Below are positions 8,506 through 17,208 of a stretch of 64,000 nucleotides of DNA, piece after piece (position 1 is the first letter of the stretch; each line of letters starts with the position of its first letter). Source of the stretch: CAXBCP01 sp963974055 (GTDB taxonomy: Bacteria; Pseudomonadota; Alphaproteobacteria; MPNO01; UBA830); NCBI GenBank assembly GCA_963974055.1, contig CAXBCP010000007.1, positions 62,001 to 126,000 of the forward strand, read 5' to 3'. The notes beneath the pieces are model-generated. The model was not told where the DNA came from and did not search any database. It saw only the letters and a list, made by a program, of their open reading frames with translations. A program made the translations under genes and the position numbers.

Positions 8506-9678
8506 CTATTGCGATGGCCCCGTCGGCTTTCCGCGCTGACGGTCGGCCCGCGCCTTGGCCTCCGCCATCGCCCGCTTGGCCTGCTCGACATATACCGGGT
8601 GTTGTCGCGCGGACTCGTCGTAACTTTCGCGCCGGGCGGCGAAGTGGCCGCGAAAATACGGGATAACGTAACGGGCGAACATCTCGTAGCTGCGGTTTGC
8701 CGCCGACCAGTCGGCCCAGTTCTGTTCCATGACAAGATAGGCGCCGAACCCGCCGACACCGGCATTGATGGTTTCCAGCGCTTCGATCGCGTCGTCCGGC
8801 GTGCCGACGATGGCGCCCCGGTTGGCGACGAGGTATCCGAGCGGGTCTTTTTCGCCCGCCGGTACGGGGCTGAACGGCAAGACGTCATGTGAATATTTAA
8901 CCCAGCCTTCGAACCCGAATTTCAGGTCGTCGATGGCCTTCTCGCGCGTCTCGGCGATATGCATAGGTATCGCGATACGGAAGCCGCGGCGGTCGAAAGT
9001 CTGGCCGCACCCGGCCGCGATTTCCTCGCAGATCGCGATATTGGACGCATAATGCGCCAATGCGTCGTCCGACGCGCCGCCGAGCGACAGTGTTCCGAGC
9101 CCGAAGCGACCGGCGAGCATCGCACCCGCCGGCGACCGCACATTGGTGATCGCCATCTCCATGCGCGGCTTCGTGTACGGCGCAATTTGCAGCTTGGCGT
9201 CGCACAGCTCGAACCAGTCGGTTTTCATCGTCACCCGTTCCCCGGCAAGCAGCCGGACGATCGCCTCCAGCGACTGTTCCATCATTTCGCGTGTCTGCGT
9301 CGGGTCGATCCCGGTCTGTATTGCGTCGATCGGCAATGCGCCCGGACCGACGCCCAGCATAACGCGGCCGCGGGTCATATGATCGAGCTGTACGATGGAA
9401 TTGGCGACGGAAAACGGATGCGAGTACGGCAGCGAGCGGACGCCGGTCCCGAGCCGGATATGTTTCGTCCGTTCCGCCGCGACGGCAATGACGATCTCGG
9501 GCGAGGCGATCGTCTCTACACCGCCGGAATAGTGCTCGCCGATCCAGGCCTCGTCGAACCCAAGCCGGTCGCACATGGAAATGACCTCCAGGTCGCGGTC
9601 GAACAGCAAAGTCGGGTTTTCGGTAAGCGGATGCTGCGGCGGCACGAACACGCCGAAACGGATATCGGACTCAGTCAT
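8506..9678 (-). CDS. LLM-class (luciferase-like) flavin-dependent oxidoreductase
   Basis: A 390-residue TIM-barrel flavin monooxygenase of the bacterial-luciferase superfamily, which uses reduced FMN or F420. It shows the N-terminal barrel strand FGVFVPPQHP, the GFDEAWIGEHYSGG signature (about 41-54), RLGTGVRSLPYSHP and MLGVGPGALP. Start ATG 9678 lies at the beginning of the first barrel strand; a 22-codon upstream extension looks non-coding. It is divergent, across 83 bases, from the SucC/SucD/acyl-CoA dehydrogenase-like operon, so the two may share control. Relatives act on alkanesulfonates, long-chain aldehydes or terpenes; the substrate is not readable here. Confidence 0.88.
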   Translation of the reverse strand: MTESDIRFGVFVPPQHPLTENPTLLFDRDLEVISMCDRLGFDEAWIGEHYSGGVETIASPEIVIAVAAERTKHIRLGTGVRSLPYSHPFSVANSIVQLDHMTRGRVMLGVGPGALPIDAIQTGIDPTQTREMMEQSLEAIVRLLAGERVTMKTDWFELCDAKLQIAPYTKPRMEMAITNVRSPAGAMLAGRFGLGTLSLGGASDDALAHYASNIAICEEIAAGCGQTFDRRGFRIAIPMHIAETREKAIDDLKFGFEGWVKYSHDVLPFSPVPAGEKDPLGYLVANRGAIVGTPDDAIEALETINAGVGGFGAYLVMEQNWADWSAANRSYEMFARYVIPYFRGHFAARRESYDESARQHPVYVEQAKRAMAEAKARADRQRGKPTGPSQ

Positions 9679-9761
9679 TTGTTGTTTGCCCCATGCTTTT
9701 TTTTGACAACCATCCGATTGTTTGTCAGGTCTTTGGACAGACAATAAGAAGCACGTTCAAG

Positions 9762-10895
9762 ATGCTGATCCTCGAACACGATGCCAAGGAAATTCTCCAT
9801 TCTTCCGGGGTGCCGGTGCCGCGCGGCGTACTTGCGGCGTCGCCCGGCGTGGCCCCGCCGTTCGACGGGCCGTGTTTCGTAAAGGTCCAGATTCCTGCCG
9901 GCGGACGCGGCAAAGCGGGTGGAATCGTCCGCGCGGAAACGACGGCCGAAATCGAAGCCGCGCTGAAGCGTCTGCTGGGTACCCGGATCAAAGGCCATCC
10001 GGTCCGCGAGTGCCGCATCGAGCAGGCGGTCGGCGACGCGGCGGAGGCCTATCTGAGCCTGGCGGTCGATCCGGTTTCCGGCGGTATCGACGTCCTTCTG
10101 TCGGCGACGGGCGGTGTCGAGATCGAGAGCGCGGCGGGTCGCGAAAGCCTGGAGACCGGCAGGGCGTGCCGCGATCCCGGCGCCATCTCCGCGACCGTCG
10201 CGGCGCTTGCGGACAATCTGCCGGACCCGGTGCGCGGGGCGCTGATCGATGCCGGCGGCCGGCTTGCGGACATATTCTGCCGGCTTGAAACCACCCAGAT
10301 CGAGATCAACCCGTTGCTTGTCGGGCCCAACGGCACGTGGATTGCGGGCGACGCCAAGATGATTGCCGACGAAAGCGCTTTCGTTCGCCAGGCTGTGTTT
10401 GCGGAGCTCGTGCGCGCCCGTGCGGGATCCTATCCGGAGGCCGCGCTGAAGCTCGCCCAGGATTTCGACTATGTCGAACTCGATCCCGACGGCGAAATCG
10501 GCCTTGTGACCACGGGCGCCGGGCTGTCGATGCAGCTAATCGACGAAATGCTCGAAAAAGGCGTTCGCCCCTATAATTTCTGCGATATCCGGTCCGGCAC
10601 CTTCCGCGGCGATCCCGGCAGGCTGATCTGGACGATGCAACAGGTGGCGCGGGGGACAAACGTCCGGGGCGTCCTGGTCAACATCTTTGCCGGCGTGACC
10701 CATCTGGGCGAACTGGCGGACCTGCTGCTGCAGGCGCGGGCCGCGGTGCCGGAACTGACCGTGCCGATGGTGGTGCGACTGGTCGGCAACGGGCTCGACG
10801 AAGCGAAGGAAATCCTCGCCGCGGCGGACGACCCGCCCATTCTCGAAGTCGACCTGGAAAAGGCGGTCGATCTTCTCGTCGGAACCCCGGCATGA
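9762..10895 (+). CDS. SucC-like acyl-CoA synthetase (NDP-forming), beta subunit
   Basis: A 377-residue ATP-grasp subunit related to SucC and malate-CoA ligase beta chains. It starts LEHDAKEIL, the family's N-terminal motif, then VKVQIPAGGRGKAGG for nucleotide binding (about 47-61), QIEINPLLV for metal binding, and NIFAGVTHLGELA for the phosphohistidine-docking power helix. Start ATG 9762 matches the family N-terminus. Its stop overlaps the start of the alpha-subunit gene (ATGA), so the two form one enzyme. It diverges clearly from true SucC (shorter, many changes), and the partners are a dehydrogenase-like protein and an LLM oxidoreductase, so I infer a substrate other than succinate. Confidence 0.87.
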   Translation: MLILEHDAKEILHSSGVPVPRGVLAASPGVAPPFDGPCFVKVQIPAGGRGKAGGIVRAETTAEIEAALKRLLGTRIKGHPVRECRIEQAVGDAAEAYLSLAVDPVSGGIDVLLSATGGVEIESAAGRESLETGRACRDPGAISATVAALADNLPDPVRGALIDAGGRLADIFCRLETTQIEINPLLVGPNGTWIAGDAKMIADESAFVRQAVFAELVRARAGSYPEAALKLAQDFDYVELDPDGEIGLVTTGAGLSMQLIDEMLEKGVRPYNFCDIRSGTFRGDPGRLIWTMQQVARGTNVRGVLVNIFAGVTHLGELADLLLQARAAVPELTVPMVVRLVGNGLDEAKEILAAADDPPILEVDLEKAVDLLVGTPA

Positions 10896-11779
10896 CGGTG
10901 CCGCTGGTTACCCCCGAAACACCGGTGCTGATCCAGGGGGCGACCGGTCGCGCCGGCCGCCGCCATGCCGTCCTGATGCGGGATTACGGCACGAATATCG
11001 TCGCCGGCGTGTCGCCCCGCACCGACGCGGGCGATATCGACGGTATTCCCGTCTTCGCGACCTGCGCAGACGCTGTCGCCGCAACGGGCGCGACGGCAAG
11101 CGTCGTGATCGTCCGGCCGACGGAAGTACGCGATGCGGTGTTCGAAGCGCTGGATGCCGGTATCTCGCTGCTGGTGACGGTGGCGGAAGGTGTGCCGGTC
11201 GCCGACTGCATCGATGTGCTCGAACGCGTGCGGGCCGCCGGCGCGCGCTGGATCGGCGCATCGACCCCCGGCATTGCGATTCCCGGCCGGCTCAAAATGG
11301 GGTTTCTGCCGGCCGTCTCGCTCGCGCCGGGCCCGCTCGGCCTGATGTCGAAAAGCGGCACCCTGTCCTACGAGGTCGGGTACCGGCTCGTCGGTCGCGG
11401 TATCGGCCAGTCGCTCTGGGTCGGCGTCGGCGGCGACATGGTGAAAGGCACGCGTTTTGCCGATCTTATCCCGTTCTTCGACGCCGATCCGGAAACGAAG
11501 GCGATGCTGCTGATCGGCGAGGTCGGCGGCACCGAGGAAGAGGATTTCGCGGCGGCGTATCAGGAACTCGGCGCGCAGAAGCCGGTCTATGCCATCGTCG
11601 CGGGCAGCACGACGCGGGAAGGCATCGCCATGGGTCATGCGGGGGCCCTGATTCACGGCACCAGCGGCACGATCGAAGCCAAGACCCGGGCGCTCGAAGC
11701 CGCGGGCGCCCGTGTGTTCACGCGGATACGCGATATCGTCGACGCGATCGCGGCGGATTTCCCCGCCGCTGCCGGTTAA
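10892..11779 (+). CDS. SucD-like acyl-CoA synthetase (NDP-forming), alpha subunit
   Basis: A 295-residue CoA-binding and phosphohistidine subunit. The Rossmann CoA-binding motif is QGATGRAG (about 15-22). The active-site histidine is His249 in MGHAGALI, so phosphoryl transfer should work. The usual SucD motif GPNCPG is here GASTPG (122-127) and GGDPIPG is GGDMVKG, changes close to the active site that argue for a different carboxylate. It overlaps the beta-subunit gene by 4 bases and is followed after 22 bases by the dehydrogenase-like gene. Heterotetramer formation with the upstream subunit is inferred from the family. Confidence 0.88.
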   Translation: MTVPLVTPETPVLIQGATGRAGRRHAVLMRDYGTNIVAGVSPRTDAGDIDGIPVFATCADAVAATGATASVVIVRPTEVRDAVFEALDAGISLLVTVAEGVPVADCIDVLERVRAAGARWIGASTPGIAIPGRLKMGFLPAVSLAPGPLGLMSKSGTLSYEVGYRLVGRGIGQSLWVGVGGDMVKGTRFADLIPFFDADPETKAMLLIGEVGGTEEEDFAAAYQELGAQKPVYAIVAGSTTREGIAMGHAGALIHGTSGTIEAKTRALEAAGARVFTRIRDIVDAIAADFPAAAG

Positions 11780-11801
11780 CTGCCTGTAAGGGGGACCCAA
11801 C

Positions 11802-12947
11802 ATGGATTTTGCCTTAAGCGACGATCAGCGCGCGATGGTGGACAGCGTGCGCCGGGTGGTGCGCGAACGTATCCGCCCGGACGCGCAGAAATATCTCGAC
11901 GGCGTTTTCCCGTGGGAAAACCTGAAGGCGCTGGCGGAAATCGGCGTCCTCGGCATGGCGGTGCCGGAAAAGTATGGCGGGATGGAACTGCCGGTTCTCG
12001 ATACCGCGCTCGTCCTGGAGGAAATCGCCAAGGGCTGCTACCCGACCGCGATGGCGGTATTGGGCGAGGTCGGCACACAAACCCGCATCATCGCGACCTA
12101 CGCCCCCGACGGCATCAGGGAACGCATCCTGCCCCGGGTCGCGACCGGCGACTGCGTGCTGTCGATCTGCATGACAGAGCCGCAGGCCGGTACCGACGTC
12201 GCCGCCTATGAGACCAATACCGTGATCGACGGCGAAACCGCGCGCGTGAACGGCGTGAAAACCCTGATCAGCCGTGCCGAGGAGGCGGGCATGTTCGTCG
12301 TTTTCACCCGCGTGAACGGGAAAGAGGGACGCGAAGGCGTCGGCTGCGTGCTCGTCGATGGCGACGCGCCCGGCCTCACGATGATCGGCAAGTTCCATAC
12401 GATGGGCGGCGAATATCTCCACGAGGTCCGCTTCGAGGATTGCAGGGTGCCGGCCGAAAACGTCGTCCTGCAGGAAGACGGGTTCCGCAAGCTGCTGTCG
12501 GCCTTCAACACCCAGCGCTGCCTCAATCCGGCGATTTCCCTCGGCCTGGCGGAAGGCGCGCTGGAGGAATCGCTGAAATACGCGAAGGAGCGCGAAGCGT
12601 TCGGACGGCCGATCGGCGCCTTTCAGGGTATGCGCTGGAAACTTGCCGAGATGTACCGCGACATCGAGGCCGCGCGCAGCATCCTCTATCGAGCCTGCGT
12701 CACCGCCGACCCGTTCCCCGATCCGCTGCTGGCGGCAACGGCGAAAACCGTCTGCAACGAGATGGCGATCCGGGTGACGAACGAGGCCGTGCAGATTCAC
12801 GGCGGGTACGGCTATACCGACGAATGTCCTGCATCGCGCTATTATCGCGCGGCGCGCTATGGCTCGCTTGGTGGCGGGACAACCGAAACCCTGAAAGACC
12901 TGATCGGCCGCCGGCTGATGGCAAAGGACGGATCGCCGTTCGAATAG
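11802..12947 (+). CDS. Acyl-CoA dehydrogenase-like flavoprotein, usual catalytic Glu not found
   Basis: A 381-residue protein with the full acyl-CoA dehydrogenase fold. It has an N-terminal helical domain, the FAD/substrate strand CMTEPQAGTDV (about 123-133), a helix with KYAKEREAFGRPIGAFQG, and QIHGGYGYTDE near the C-terminus. Two catalytic-base positions differ by eye: the MCAD-type Glu of 'YEGTSxI' falls on Gly in LGGGTTET (about 357-363), and the isovaleryl-CoA dehydrogenase-type Glu of helix G falls on Gln238 (NTQR). The enzyme may use another base or catalyse something other than alpha,beta-dehydrogenation. GGGGGA precedes the start. It is the third gene of the operon with the SucC/D-like ligase. 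Confidence 0.85.
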   Translation: MDFALSDDQRAMVDSVRRVVRERIRPDAQKYLDGVFPWENLKALAEIGVLGMAVPEKYGGMELPVLDTALVLEEIAKGCYPTAMAVLGEVGTQTRIIATYAPDGIRERILPRVATGDCVLSICMTEPQAGTDVAAYETNTVIDGETARVNGVKTLISRAEEAGMFVVFTRVNGKEGREGVGCVLVDGDAPGLTMIGKFHTMGGEYLHEVRFEDCRVPAENVVLQEDGFRKLLSAFNTQRCLNPAISLGLAEGALEESLKYAKEREAFGRPIGAFQGMRWKLAEMYRDIEAARSILYRACVTADPFPDPLLAATAKTVCNEMAIRVTNEAVQIHGGYGYTDECPASRYYRAARYGSLGGGTTETLKDLIGRRLMAKDGSPFE

Positions 12948-13057
12948 GCGGAAAAACATCCACCCCGCGTTTGACGTTCATGTTGCGTTCAGGAGGATAA
13001 GTGTATCAGGGTCCGGAGTATATGAGGTAGGCAGCCTGTTTGTTTTGGAGAACGTGA

Positions 13058-13663
13058 GTGAAAAAGATCAATAGTTTGCGTCTGTTTCGAATGGTTGCCC
13101 TCGCGCCCCTGGCGTTGACGGCCTTTGTGCTAACAGCGCCCCTGGCGCAGGCGGCGGAGCAGGTTTCACCTGTGGCCGCTTCCCATAGTGCCTTCATTTA
13201 TCGCTCAGCCTGGGATTGCGGAAACAAGGCCGTTATGGTCGGCGTGATGGCCAACGAAGGGCACAACATCCACCGTTTAGGCGCCATTTGTCGCGAAATC
13301 AGGGCCAACGGTAATTTGGGCAAGCGTATTAATCGCCCTGTCAAAGGAGACACGCGTTATGCAATCAAAAATTTCGTCTGTCCCAAGGGGAACGTCATCG
13401 CCGGAGTCGATATGTATTCTGGGCTGCATCTCAAGGGTATAAGCATTTATTGCAAGAAGTGGTACGCGGCGAAGCGATTTGTTACCGGTGACTACACAAC
13501 CAATATACTTGTCGGAAGTCTCACAAACGATATTGTCGCGTTTCGGTGTTCCGGGCCCCAATATATGGTTAAGGCTTTTCGGACGGGCGCCAAAGAAAAG
13601 ATTGTCAGCCGCATAACAGCATTCGCTAATTTCAGGACGGTTTGCGACGTCCATAACAAATAG
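13058..13663 (+). CDS. Secreted cysteine-rich protein of three internal repeats, unknown function
   Basis: A 201-residue hypothetical protein with a signal peptide (residues 1 to about 33, ending LAQAA). The mature part has six cysteines (54, 79, 108, 132, 164, 196). Two segments follow the pattern Cys - about 5 residues - V/I-x-G-V - about 8 residues - L-x-x-I-x-x-x-C (54-79 and 108-132), and a third (164-191) keeps the spacing without the closing Cys. This recalls three-fold beta-prism proteins such as VMO-I, but only by pattern. Start is GTG 13058 with GGAG 7 bases before. The gene is visibly lower in GC than its neighbours and stands alone, hinting at later acquisition. Confidence 0.7.
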   Translation: MKKINSLRLFRMVALAPLALTAFVLTAPLAQAAEQVSPVAASHSAFIYRSAWDCGNKAVMVGVMANEGHNIHRLGAICREIRANGNLGKRINRPVKGDTRYAIKNFVCPKGNVIAGVDMYSGLHLKGISIYCKKWYAAKRFVTGDYTTNILVGSLTNDIVAFRCSGPQYMVKAFRTGAKEKIVSRITAFANFRTVCDVHNK

Positions 13664-13678
13664 CCGTAACTGTCGGCG

Positions 13679-14929
13679 TTAAGCTTTGCGCGCGGCCCAG
13701 CGCGGCAGGATGTCGGCGATTGCCCCGGTGATCGCCGACAGTTCCGCCGATGTGATCGTAAAGGGCGGCATGGTGTAGATCACGTTGCCGAACGGGCGCA
13801 GCCAGATACCGGCGTCGATGAACTGCGCCTTGAGCCAGTCGAGATCGTGCAGGTTCGTCACTTCCACGGCACCGATGGCGCCCTTTACCCGGATATCGAC
13901 GACCCCCGGAATATTGCCGAGCGGCGCAAGCTCGTGCTTCAGCTGCGCCTCGATCGCCGCGACCTGTTGCAGGCGGGGTTCGGTATCGAACAGGTCGAGC
14001 GAGGCATTGGCGGCGGCGCAGGCCAGCGGGCTCGCCATGTAGGTTGGCCCGTGCATCAGCGCCGCGTCGGCAGCGTCCGACAGGAACGCGTCGAACACGT
14101 CTGCGGTCGCCACGGTGGCGGCGAGGTTGATCGCCCCGCCGGTCAGCGCCTTGCCGAGGCAGATGATGTCCGGCGCAATCCCCGCCTGGGTGTGGGCGAA
14201 CAGCGTACCCGTGCGGCCGAAATTGACCGCGATCTCGTCGCAGATCAGCAGCACGCCTGCTTCTTTCGCGGAATCGGCGATGGTTTTCAGCACCGCCGGG
14301 TCGTGCATTTTCATGCCGCCCGCGCCCTGGACCAGCGGCTCGACGATGATTGCTGCGATTTCGCGTTTATGCGCGTCGAGGAGCCGCCGGAATTCGCCGG
14401 TCGAGACGTCGTCCCGCGGCAGCGGCGCGATGACCTGCTCGGGCAGGTAGCCCCGGAACAGGGCATGCATCCCTTCGTCCGGGTCGGTGACCGACATGGC
14501 CGCCATCGTGTCGCCGTGATAGCCGTCGCGGAAGCTGAGAAATCGCGTGCGGCCGGTCTCTCCCCGGTTGATGCGGTACTGGATGGCCATTTTCATCGCC
14601 ACCTCGACCGCGACGGAACCGGAATCCGCGAAGAACACCCGGTTGAGCGGTCCGGGCAGCATCACCGCCAGCCGCGCGGCCAGCGTCTCGGCCGGTTCGT
14701 GCACCAGTCCGCCGAACATCACGTGCGGCATCGTGTGCAACTGGCGCTCCATCGCCATCACGATATGCGGGTGGTTATAGCCGTGGCATGCCGTCCACCA
14801 GGACGATACGGCATCGATCAGCTCGCGCCCGTCATCCAGGATGATCCGCGCGCCTGCCGTCCGCGCCGCGCGCAGCGGCGCCGCCGCGGTCTGCATCTGT
14901 GTATAGGGCAGCCAGAGATGGGCCGTCAT
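13679..14929 (-). CDS. bioA: Adenosylmethionine-8-amino-7-oxononanoate aminotransferase
   Basis: A 416-residue PLP enzyme converting 8-amino-7-oxononanoate (KAPA) to 7,8-diaminopelargonate with S-adenosylmethionine as amino donor. The N-terminus HLWLPYTQM and SSWW are typical of BioA. The PLP aspartate is Asp231 (CDEIAVNFGRTG) and the Schiff-base lysine Lys260 (LGKALTGG). The family's usual DEIATGFGRTG has VN in place of TG. Start ATG 14929 lies 8 bases after the bioB stop, so bioB and bioA are co-transcribed. The full biotin ring-assembly set (bioA, B, D, F) is here; no gene for making the pimeloyl precursor was recognised nearby. Confidence 0.95.
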   Translation of the reverse strand: MTAHLWLPYTQMQTAAAPLRAARTAGARIILDDGRELIDAVSSWWTACHGYNHPHIVMAMERQLHTMPHVMFGGLVHEPAETLAARLAVMLPGPLNRVFFADSGSVAVEVAMKMAIQYRINRGETGRTRFLSFRDGYHGDTMAAMSVTDPDEGMHALFRGYLPEQVIAPLPRDDVSTGEFRRLLDAHKREIAAIIVEPLVQGAGGMKMHDPAVLKTIADSAKEAGVLLICDEIAVNFGRTGTLFAHTQAGIAPDIICLGKALTGGAINLAATVATADVFDAFLSDAADAALMHGPTYMASPLACAAANASLDLFDTEPRLQQVAAIEAQLKHELAPLGNIPGVVDIRVKGAIGAVEVTNLHDLDWLKAQFIDAGIWLRPFGNVIYTMPPFTITSAELSAITGAIADILPRWAARKA

Positions 14930-14937
14930 CGCAATGC

Positions 14938-15972
14938 CTATTCGGCGGCAGGCTGGTCCGCCTGTAATTCTGCCGGTGTATCGACCGGCATGGGCCGCAC
15001 GCCGAGCTTGTCGAACAGGGCGCGGTCTGTGTGCTGGGCCGGGTTGCCGGTGGTCAGCAGCGTGTCGCCGTAGAAAATCGAATTCGCCCCGGCGAGGAAG
15101 CACAGCGCCTGGGTCGCCGCGTCCATTTCCAGCCGTCCCGCCGACAGCCGCACCATGGATTTCGGCATCATCAGCCGGGCGGCGGCGATGGCGCGGACCA
15201 GTTCCAGCGGGTCGAGCGGATCGACATCGGCCAGCGGCGTGCCGGGTACCGCGACCAGCATGTTCAGCGGCACGCTTTCCGGGTGGTCGGGCAGGGTCGC
15301 CAGGGCCTGGAGCATATCGGCGCGGTCGGCGCGCATTTCGCCCATGCCGACGATGCCGCCGCAGCACACGTTGATGCCCGCATCGCGGACCCGGGCCAGC
15401 GTGTCCAGCCGGTCCGCGAATGTCCGCGTCGAGATGATCTCTTCGTAGAACGTCTCGGATGTGTCGATATTGTGGTTGTAATAGTCGAGCCCGGCCTGTT
15501 TCAGCCGGTCGGCCTGTCCGTCATCGAGCAGGCCCAGCGTGACGCAGCTTTCCATGCCGAGCGATTTTACCTCGGCGATCATGTCGCAGACGGCGTCGAG
15601 ATCGCGGTCCTTGGGGCCGCGCCAGGCGGCGCCCATGCAGAACCGGGTCGCACCGGCATCCTTGGCCCGCAACGCCGCGGCGCGCACGGCATCCAGCGAC
15701 ATCAGCTTGTCGGCCCCGATATCGGCCTCGTTATGAGCGCTTTGCGAACAATAGGAACAGTCTTCCGGACAGCCGCCCGTCTTGATACTGAGCAGGGTGG
15801 AAACCTGGACCTCGTTGGCGTCGAAATGCCGGCGGTGGACCGTCTGGGCCACGTGGATCAGGTCGTTGAACGGCGCATCCATCAGCGCACGCGCTTCTTC
15901 CCTGGTCCAGTCGTGACGGATACCGTCGGTATTTACGGGAAGAATCGCCGGGAGAATATTTTGAATCGTCAT
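14938..15972 (-). CDS. bioB: Biotin synthase
   Basis: A 344-residue radical-SAM enzyme that inserts sulfur into dethiobiotin. The radical-SAM cluster is CPEDCSYC (Cys68, Cys72, Cys75), followed by the conserved SQSAHN. Later residues for the auxiliary [2Fe-2S] cluster and substrate (YYNHNIDTSE, CCGGIVGMGE, SAGR) are present. Start ATG 15972 matches the family length (about 320-345 aa). It leads the bioBA unit and is divergent from bioF, with only 47 bases between the two start codons. The promoter I can see places transcription start at or beside the ATG, so the mRNA may be leaderless. Confidence 0.97.
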   Translation of the reverse strand: MTIQNILPAILPVNTDGIRHDWTREEARALMDAPFNDLIHVAQTVHRRHFDANEVQVSTLLSIKTGGCPEDCSYCSQSAHNEADIGADKLMSLDAVRAAALRAKDAGATRFCMGAAWRGPKDRDLDAVCDMIAEVKSLGMESCVTLGLLDDGQADRLKQAGLDYYNHNIDTSETFYEEIISTRTFADRLDTLARVRDAGINVCCGGIVGMGEMRADRADMLQALATLPDHPESVPLNMLVAVPGTPLADVDPLDPLELVRAIAAARLMMPKSMVRLSAGRLEMDAATQALCFLAGANSIFYGDTLLTTGNPAQHTDRALFDKLGVRPMPVDTPAELQADQPAAE

Positions 15973-15979
15973 GTCGGCT

Positions 15980-16007
15980 ATACTACGGGCCGGAAATGAC
16001 ACGACAA
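15980..16007 (-). promoter_or_regulatory. Candidate bioB promoter, -10 overlapping a forward-facing -10
   Basis: On the minus strand TTGTCG (16007-16002), a 16-base spacer and TAGTAT (15985-15980) resemble -35 and -10 boxes. The -10 ends 7 bases before the bioB ATG. On the plus strand TATACT (15979-15984) overlaps it and could serve bioF, though no good forward -35 is visible. No BioR-type TTATnnATAA operator was seen. Confidence 0.45.
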
Positions 16008-16019
16008 GCAGGATTCCGC

Positions 16020-17207
16020 ATGTCCAACGAATCGCTCGACAGGTTTGCGCAGTCCAAACTGGACCGTCTGACCGCGCATGGCCTGCTCCGGACGGTTGTC
16101 GATACCAACCGGACCGATGCGGTGCATATCCGCCGGGGCGGTCGCGACCTGGTCTCGTTCTGCTGCAACGACTATCTCGGCCTGACCCATCATCCGGCCG
16201 TAAAGGCGGCGGCGCGGGACGCGGTCGGCGCATATGGCGCCGGCGCCGGGGCATCGCGGCTGATCACCGGCAATCACGACCTTTATGCCGGTCTCGAAGA
16301 CCGGCTCGCCGCCCTGAAAGGTACCGAGGCCGCCTGCGTTTTCGGCAGCGGTTACATGGCGAATAGCGGCATTCTGCCGGCGCTTGCGGGGCCGGACGAC
16401 CTGATCGTGATCGATGCGCTCGGCCATGCGTCGATGCATATGGGCGCACGGGCGAGCCGGGCGGCGATCCGCACGTTCGGCCATAACGATGCGGACGATC
16501 TCGCGCGGCTGCTCGACCGGGAACGTGCGAATTTCGGCACCTGCCTCGTTGTGACCGAGGGCGTGTTCAGCATGGATGGCGATCGCGCGCCGCTCGACCG
16601 CCTGGCGGTCGTTGCTGCCGGTCACGATGCCTGGCTGATGGTCGATGACGCGCACGGGTTCGGCACGCTCGGCGGTGGACGTGGCAGCGCCTGGGAGTTC
16701 GACCCGCATCCCGACATCCCGCTGCAGATGGGGACCCTGTCGAAGGCAGCCGGGGTCTACGGTGCGTTTCTGTGCGCGAGCCGGCCGGTGATCGAGCTGA
16801 TGAAGAACCGCGCCCGCAGCCTGGTCTACACTACCGGCCTGCCGCCGGCGGTCATTGCCGCCTGTATCGCGGCGGTCGATATAATTGCCACCGATACGGA
16901 CCGCGTTGCCCGACCGCTCGGCCATGCGCGCACGTTCTGCGATTCCGTCGGCCTGCCAGCGCCGCAAAGCCCCATCGTCCCGCTTGTGGTCGGAGCCGAA
17001 CAGGAGGCGCTGAATGCGTCGGCGGCGCTGGAAGAAGCCGGTTTCCTGGTCACGCCCATCCGCCCGCCGACGGTGCCGGCGGGCACGTCGCGGCTGCGCT
17101 TCACGTTCACGGCGGAACACACGACGGCCCAGGTCGGGGCTCTCGCCGCGGCGGTCAACGCGCTTGCGCTCGGCGGCCGGGACCCGGTGCGGGCGGCCAA
17201 GACCTGA
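16020..17207 (+). CDS. bioF: 8-amino-7-oxononanoate synthase
   Basis: A 395-residue PLP-dependent enzyme of the alpha-oxoamine synthase family; it condenses pimeloyl-thioester with alanine to give KAPA. Visible signatures are FCCNDYLGL, the GAGASRLITGNH loop, DDAHGFGTLG and the Schiff-base lysine (about Lys242, GTLSKAAG). I prefer ATG 16020 because AGGA lies 6 bases upstream. An in-frame ATG at 15996 would add 8 residues without a ribosome site. The stop is followed directly by bioD (TGA-C-ATG), so bioF and bioD form one operon divergent from bioBA. Confidence 0.95.
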   Translation: MSNESLDRFAQSKLDRLTAHGLLRTVVDTNRTDAVHIRRGGRDLVSFCCNDYLGLTHHPAVKAAARDAVGAYGAGAGASRLITGNHDLYAGLEDRLAALKGTEAACVFGSGYMANSGILPALAGPDDLIVIDALGHASMHMGARASRAAIRTFGHNDADDLARLLDRERANFGTCLVVTEGVFSMDGDRAPLDRLAVVAAGHDAWLMVDDAHGFGTLGGGRGSAWEFDPHPDIPLQMGTLSKAAGVYGAFLCASRPVIELMKNRARSLVYTTGLPPAVIAACIAAVDIIATDTDRVARPLGHARTFCDSVGLPAPQSPIVPLVVGAEQEALNASAALEEAGFLVTPIRPPTVPAGTSRLRFTFTAEHTTAQVGALAAAVNALALGGRDPVRAAKT

Positions 17208-17208
17208 C

